NCBI GenBank assembly: GCA_963774945.1
Contig: CAVZHA010000027.1
Location: 372,001 to 436,000 of the forward strand
Direction: 5' to 3'
DNA length: 64,000 nucleotides
Source: Trebonia sp963774945
GTDB lineage: Bacteria > Actinomycetota > Actinomycetes > Streptosporangiales > Streptosporangiaceae
Positions 61,186 to 64,000 of this stretch are shown one piece after another. The translations under genes and the position numbers were made by a program. The notes beneath the pieces were generated by a model. It was given only the letters and a program-made list of their open reading frames with translations. It was not told where the DNA came from and searched no databases. Every line of letters starts with the position of its first letter. Position 1 is the stretch's first letter.

Positions 61186-62170
61186 CTGCCTTACCTCCTG
61201 AGGATGTCGAAAGTAGTGGTTTCAGGCTCTTGCTGATCAGCTCGATGTTGCGAGCGACCAGGTCATCTGGCATGCCGGCGATGCTCGCCCAGAAGATGAG
61301 GTGCTTGACCGGCAGTCCTTGTGTCACCTCATGGATGCGCGCGGCGGCGTCCTGGGGAGTGAGGATCTCCAGCACGCCATAGGGCGAGCCTGGCGAGCGG
61401 TGGTTGAAATGGTCGGCCGTGATCAACGGCGGCGCAGGCTGACTGGTGCCTTCCACCGATGCCTGCCGGTAGCTGTTCATCTGGTAAACCGCGTAGGGCG
61501 CGACCCGCGACCACGCGGCGTCGGGATCGTCGGCCAGGATGATCGGGAGCAGACCGGACACCCGGGCCTGGGCCGGGTCGTGACCGCCTTCGACCAGCCC
61601 GGCGCGGTAGTGGGTGAACATGTCGTGCGAGAGGTGCAGCAGGCCGATGCCGAGCCGCCCGGCCAGGCGCGCGCCCCGCGGACCGTAGAACCCTCCCCAC
61701 ACCGGCACCGGATCCTGGATCGGCCTCGGCGTGACGCCGCCCTCCGCCCACAACTGGCGAATCTGGCGGATGGTCTGCTCGGTCTTGGCGAAGCGACGGC
61801 TGATGTCGGTGTCGAATAGGTCATATTCGGGGACCCGGTATCCGGCGCCGAGTCCCAGTTCGAGGCGGCCGCCGCTGATCAGGTCGACGATCGCTGCTTC
61901 CTCGGCCAGCTGGGCCGGCTTGCGCAGGGCCGGCAGCACCACCGAGGTGCCGACCCGGGCAGTGCGGGTGCGTGCCGCCGCCGCGGCCGCGAAGGTGAGC
62001 GGCTGCGGCAGATAGCCGTCGGCGAAGAGATGATGCTCGGTGAACCACAGGCCATCGGCCCCTAGCCGGTCCGCCTCCTCGCAGAACTCCAGCGTGCGCG
62101 CGTAGTAGTCCGCCCACGGACGTTGCCATCCGTCGGGGTTTCGAAGGTCAAAGACAACTCCGACTTTCAT
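61148..62170 (-). CDS. LLM class flavin-dependent oxidoreductase
   Basis: 340 residues from ATG 62170, with GGAGAGC upstream. Motifs: MKVGVVFDLRNPDGWQRPWA, LEFCEEADRLGADGLWFTEH (the LLM WxTEHH region), GTSVVLPALRKPAQLAEEAA, DLISGGRLELGLGAGYRVPE and YDLFDTDISRRFAKTEQTIR. It is a bacterial-luciferase-like flavin enzyme. The C-terminal part PVKHLIFWASIAGMPDDLVA and RNIELISKSLKPLL is typical of the family. It may carry out a redox step on the polyketide. It is located between the monooxygenase and the FAD oxidase, all in one operon. Confidence 0.85.
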   Translation of the reverse strand: MKVGVVFDLRNPDGWQRPWADYYARTLEFCEEADRLGADGLWFTEHHLFADGYLPQPLTFAAAAAARTRTARVGTSVVLPALRKPAQLAEEAAIVDLISGGRLELGLGAGYRVPEYDLFDTDISRRFAKTEQTIRQIRQLWAEGGVTPRPIQDPVPVWGGFYGPRGARLAGRLGIGLLHLSHDMFTHYRAGLVEGGHDPAQARVSGLLPIILADDPDAAWSRVAPYAVYQMNSYRQASVEGTSQPAPPLITADHFNHRSPGSPYGVLEILTPQDAAARIHEVTQGLPVKHLIFWASIAGMPDDLVARNIELISKSLKPLLSTSSGGKADDADLGTRRIPH

Positions 62171-62211
62171 CTCGTGCTCTCCGTCCGTGGCCTCGATGTT
62201 CAACAGGGGGA

Positions 62212-63711
62212 TTAAGTCGCCGGCGCGCCGAACCAGCGGCGCAGCGCTGATTCCAGACGTGCGGATTCGAGATCTCCCTGGCCGCCGTCCAGCCACGCGA
62301 TATGCCCGTCCGGGCGGACCAACGCGGCGCTGAGGTCCGACAGCGCGCTGGAACCCTCGACCTTGGCCGACAGCAGGTCCACCCGGTCCCGCCAGGGTTG
62401 CGCGGCGGCCCGGATCCAGTCCTGCCCGCCGTCGCCTCCTGACAGGTCAAGGACCACGCCCCGGGCCGTCCGCAGCAGCGTGCCGGTGGTGGCCTGACCG
62501 GCTCCGACCAGCAGATCGGCCTGCGGGAGGCGCGCGCCGAGGAGCGGATGGCCCCCCTGACCGACGTCGTAGCGAACGTCGAGGCCGCCCAGCATCTCGG
62601 CCAGGTACCGGCGTGGCTCGCCGAGACTGATCAGATCGGTGAAGACCGAGCGCACGGCGGAAGCGTCCGGGCCGCCGAGCAGCAGATCGGTCTGCGCGGC
62701 CACAGCGGCAAGGACTCGCGCGCCGACCGGGTGCCGCTCGGCGTGGTAGCTGTCGAGCAGGCCCGGCGCGGCCCGCCCGCGTACCTCGGCGGCCAGTTTC
62801 CAGCCGAGATTGACGGCATCCTGCACGCCTAGGTTGAGTGCCTGCCCGCTGGCGGGCATCTGCGCGTGCGCCGCGTCCCCGGCTAGCAGCACCCGGCCCG
62901 ACCGATAGCGCGCGGCCTGCCGGCTGACATCGCCGAACAGGTCGATCCAGATCGGCCTGCCGCCGCTGATGTCATCACCGGTGATCCGGGCCCACGCCCC
63001 CGCCACCTCGGCGAAAGCCGGCGGCGCGGTCCGTTGGCCTGCCCGGCGGCCGAACTCGTGCAGCATCACCCGGGTCACGTCGTCGCCCGTCCGCGCCGCG
63101 ATGGCCAGGCCGCCCGGGAGCCGCTGGAACCGCCGGGGCTGGATGTCGAGGCCGGCCACGTCCGCGCGGATGAGTTCCCGCCGCGCGTCGTGACCGGCGA
63201 ACTCGACGTCTGCCAGCCGGCGGACGGTGCTGCCCTCGCCGTCGCACCCGGCCAGATAGCGGGCCCGCAACCCGATCCGACCGTGCGCGGTTGCCACCTC
63301 GGCCTCGACGTGATCGCTCGTCTGGCTGAGGCCGAGAAGCTCGTGGCCCCGCCGGATATCGGCGCCGAGTTCGGTCGCCCAGGCGGCCAGCATCGCCTCG
63401 GTGCGCGGTTGCGGCACCTTCCAGTAGCCCGCGTGCGCGCTGCGCATCTGGTCCATCGGAAGGGGTATCCCGCCGAAGTGCCCGGAGGGCTCGGCCTGGA
63501 CCGGGCCGAGGCGGTCAAGCAGGCCCCGCTGGTCGAAGATTTCCATCGTGCGCGCGTTGAGCTGGGAGGCGCGGGACTCGCGCATCGGCTCGGCCAGCCT
63601 GTCCAAGACCGTGACCTGAGCTCCGCCGAGCCGCAGCTCGCCCGCCAGCATCAGGCCGACCGGGCCGGCCCCGACCACGATGACGTCGGTCTCCAGCTGT
63701 ATTGCGGTCAT
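62212..63711 (-). CDS. FAD-dependent aromatic-polyketide monooxygenase (PgaE/OxyS-like)
   Basis: 499 residues. FAD-binding motif DVIVVGAGPVGLMLAGELRL, the DG motif LAGCDGEGSTVRRLADVEF and the GD motif RVLLAGDAAHAQMPASGQAL, then NLGVQDAVNLGWKLAAEVRG. The C-terminal thioredoxin-like domain has ALSDLSAALVRPDGHIAWLD. This is the group that hydroxylates aromatic polyketide rings with NADPH and oxygen (rifampicin and tetracycline monooxygenase-like). It starts at ATG 63711, only ten bases after the end of the aromatase/cyclase gene. Confidence 0.88.
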   Translation of the reverse strand: MTAIQLETDVIVVGAGPVGLMLAGELRLGGAQVTVLDRLAEPMRESRASQLNARTMEIFDQRGLLDRLGPVQAEPSGHFGGIPLPMDQMRSAHAGYWKVPQPRTEAMLAAWATELGADIRRGHELLGLSQTSDHVEAEVATAHGRIGLRARYLAGCDGEGSTVRRLADVEFAGHDARRELIRADVAGLDIQPRRFQRLPGGLAIAARTGDDVTRVMLHEFGRRAGQRTAPPAFAEVAGAWARITGDDISGGRPIWIDLFGDVSRQAARYRSGRVLLAGDAAHAQMPASGQALNLGVQDAVNLGWKLAAEVRGRAAPGLLDSYHAERHPVGARVLAAVAAQTDLLLGGPDASAVRSVFTDLISLGEPRRYLAEMLGGLDVRYDVGQGGHPLLGARLPQADLLVGAGQATTGTLLRTARGVVLDLSGGDGGQDWIRAAAQPWRDRVDLLSAKVEGSSALSDLSAALVRPDGHIAWLDGGQGDLESARLESALRRWFGAPAT

Positions 63712-63721
63712 GGCCGTCCGA

Positions 63722-64000
63722 TCAGTTGCCGGTTTCCGCGTATTTCCTGGCGTGCTCCAACGTGGTCAGGCTGTTGGTGCCCAGCGCGTCACGAACGAAC
63801 TTCTTGGCATCGGCCAGGGTCGCCTCGCTGCCGAGGATCTTGGTGACGTTCGGCTGGTTGATCACCACCGTGTGCCGGGACGTCGCGTCGACGCCGTCCG
63901 GCCCGGTCGTGAACGTCCACTGTCCGATGTGGACCGACATCAGCGGCGGCACCTCGATCTGCTTGTAGGCGATCCTGGTGTCCGGGAAGCACACCCGCAC
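63722..64000 (-). CDS. Aromatase/cyclase, C-terminal part (cut by window end)
   Basis: 92 codons, with the upstream part beyond 64000. Recognisable elements are SVHIGQWTFTTGPDGVDATS then RHTVVINQPNVTKILGSEAT, and the C-terminal helix TLADAKKFVRDALGTNSLTT. These match the C-terminal SRPBCC domain of type II polyketide aromatase/cyclases such as ActVII, TcmN and DpsF, which close the first ring of the polyketide chain. Its place at the head of the tailoring operon supports an aromatic polyketide cluster continuing beyond the window. Confidence 0.8.
   Translation of the reverse strand: MRVCFPDTRIAYKQIEVPPLMSVHIGQWTFTTGPDGVDATSRHTVVINQPNVTKILGSEATLADAKKFVRDALGTNSLTTLEHARKYAETGN

Overview
The window is GC-rich DNA of a filamentous-type actinomycete (Actinomycetota). 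The evidence is strong third-position GC bias, F420/LLM-type oxidoreductases, a mycothiol-type maleylpyruvate isomerase fold, SARP and NB-ARC/TPR regulators, CydDC, and many GTG starts. No 16S gene or other taxonomic marker is present, so I do not name a genus.

1-20.4 kb is a housekeeping/accessory stretch: a Pro/Tyr-rich membrane protein, a uronate-dehydrogenase-like SDR, a VOC protein, an F420-type oxidoreductase, an ABC exporter, an ECF sigma factor with small partners, a HAD phosphatase, an APH-like kinase, a GntR-XRE fusion regulator, a lipoprotein, CydDC, a secreted repeat protein and a LysM protein. Nearly every gene here is broken by single-base frameshifts, whereas I see none after about 21 kb. 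This looks like a sequence-quality boundary rather than real gene decay. The same stretch carries at least five copies (plus one degenerate) of a 14-17 bp intergenic motif, several spaced about 102-111 bp apart.

21-30.5 kb holds intact catabolic or accessory genes: a quinone oxidoreductase with a divergent AraC regulator, a flavoprotein dehydrogenase, an acetamidase/formamidase, a hydroxyacid-oxoacid transhydrogenase-like alcohol dehydrogenase, an aldo/keto reductase, a membrane protein and an endonuclease/exonuclease/phosphatase-fold enzyme.

30.5-37.8 kb is rich in regulators: a SARP with an NB-ARC-type ATPase region, a small novel protein overlapping a ROK regulator, an MFS transporter, a HAD phosphatase and a MocR regulator. 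38.0-45.4 kb is a compact, overlapping plus-strand operon. It starts with a short leader peptide whose stop overlaps the next start, followed by a class III aminotransferase, an NAD-dependent SDR, a UbiA enzyme with the hallmarks of decaprenyl-phosphate phosphoribosyltransferase, two paralogous GT2 glycosyltransferases, a flippase-like membrane protein and a NodB deacetylase. I infer that it makes a modified polyprenyl-phosphate-linked pentose or glycan.

45.5-54.9 kb contains a GT1 natural-product glycosyltransferase, a LuxR-type regulator, a 55-aa secreted mini-peptide next to an XRE-NB-ARC-TPR regulator (a possible peptide-signalling pair), a tRNA gene with anticodon UAA but a short variable loop, a 34-aa small ORF with a perfect ribosome binding site, an SDR, an atypical JadR1-like response regulator and an unusual Cys-rich DNA-binding protein. 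54.9-64 kb is a minus-strand operon of type II aromatic-polyketide tailoring and export genes. It comprises an aromatase/cyclase C-terminus cut by the window end, a PgaE/OxyS-type monooxygenase, an LLM oxidoreductase, a BBE-type flavin oxidase, a DrrAB-type ABC exporter, two O-methyltransferases and a SnoaL-like protein. The ketosynthase and ACP genes are presumably beyond 64 kb, so much of the right half is likely one flank of a biosynthetic gene cluster with its regulators.
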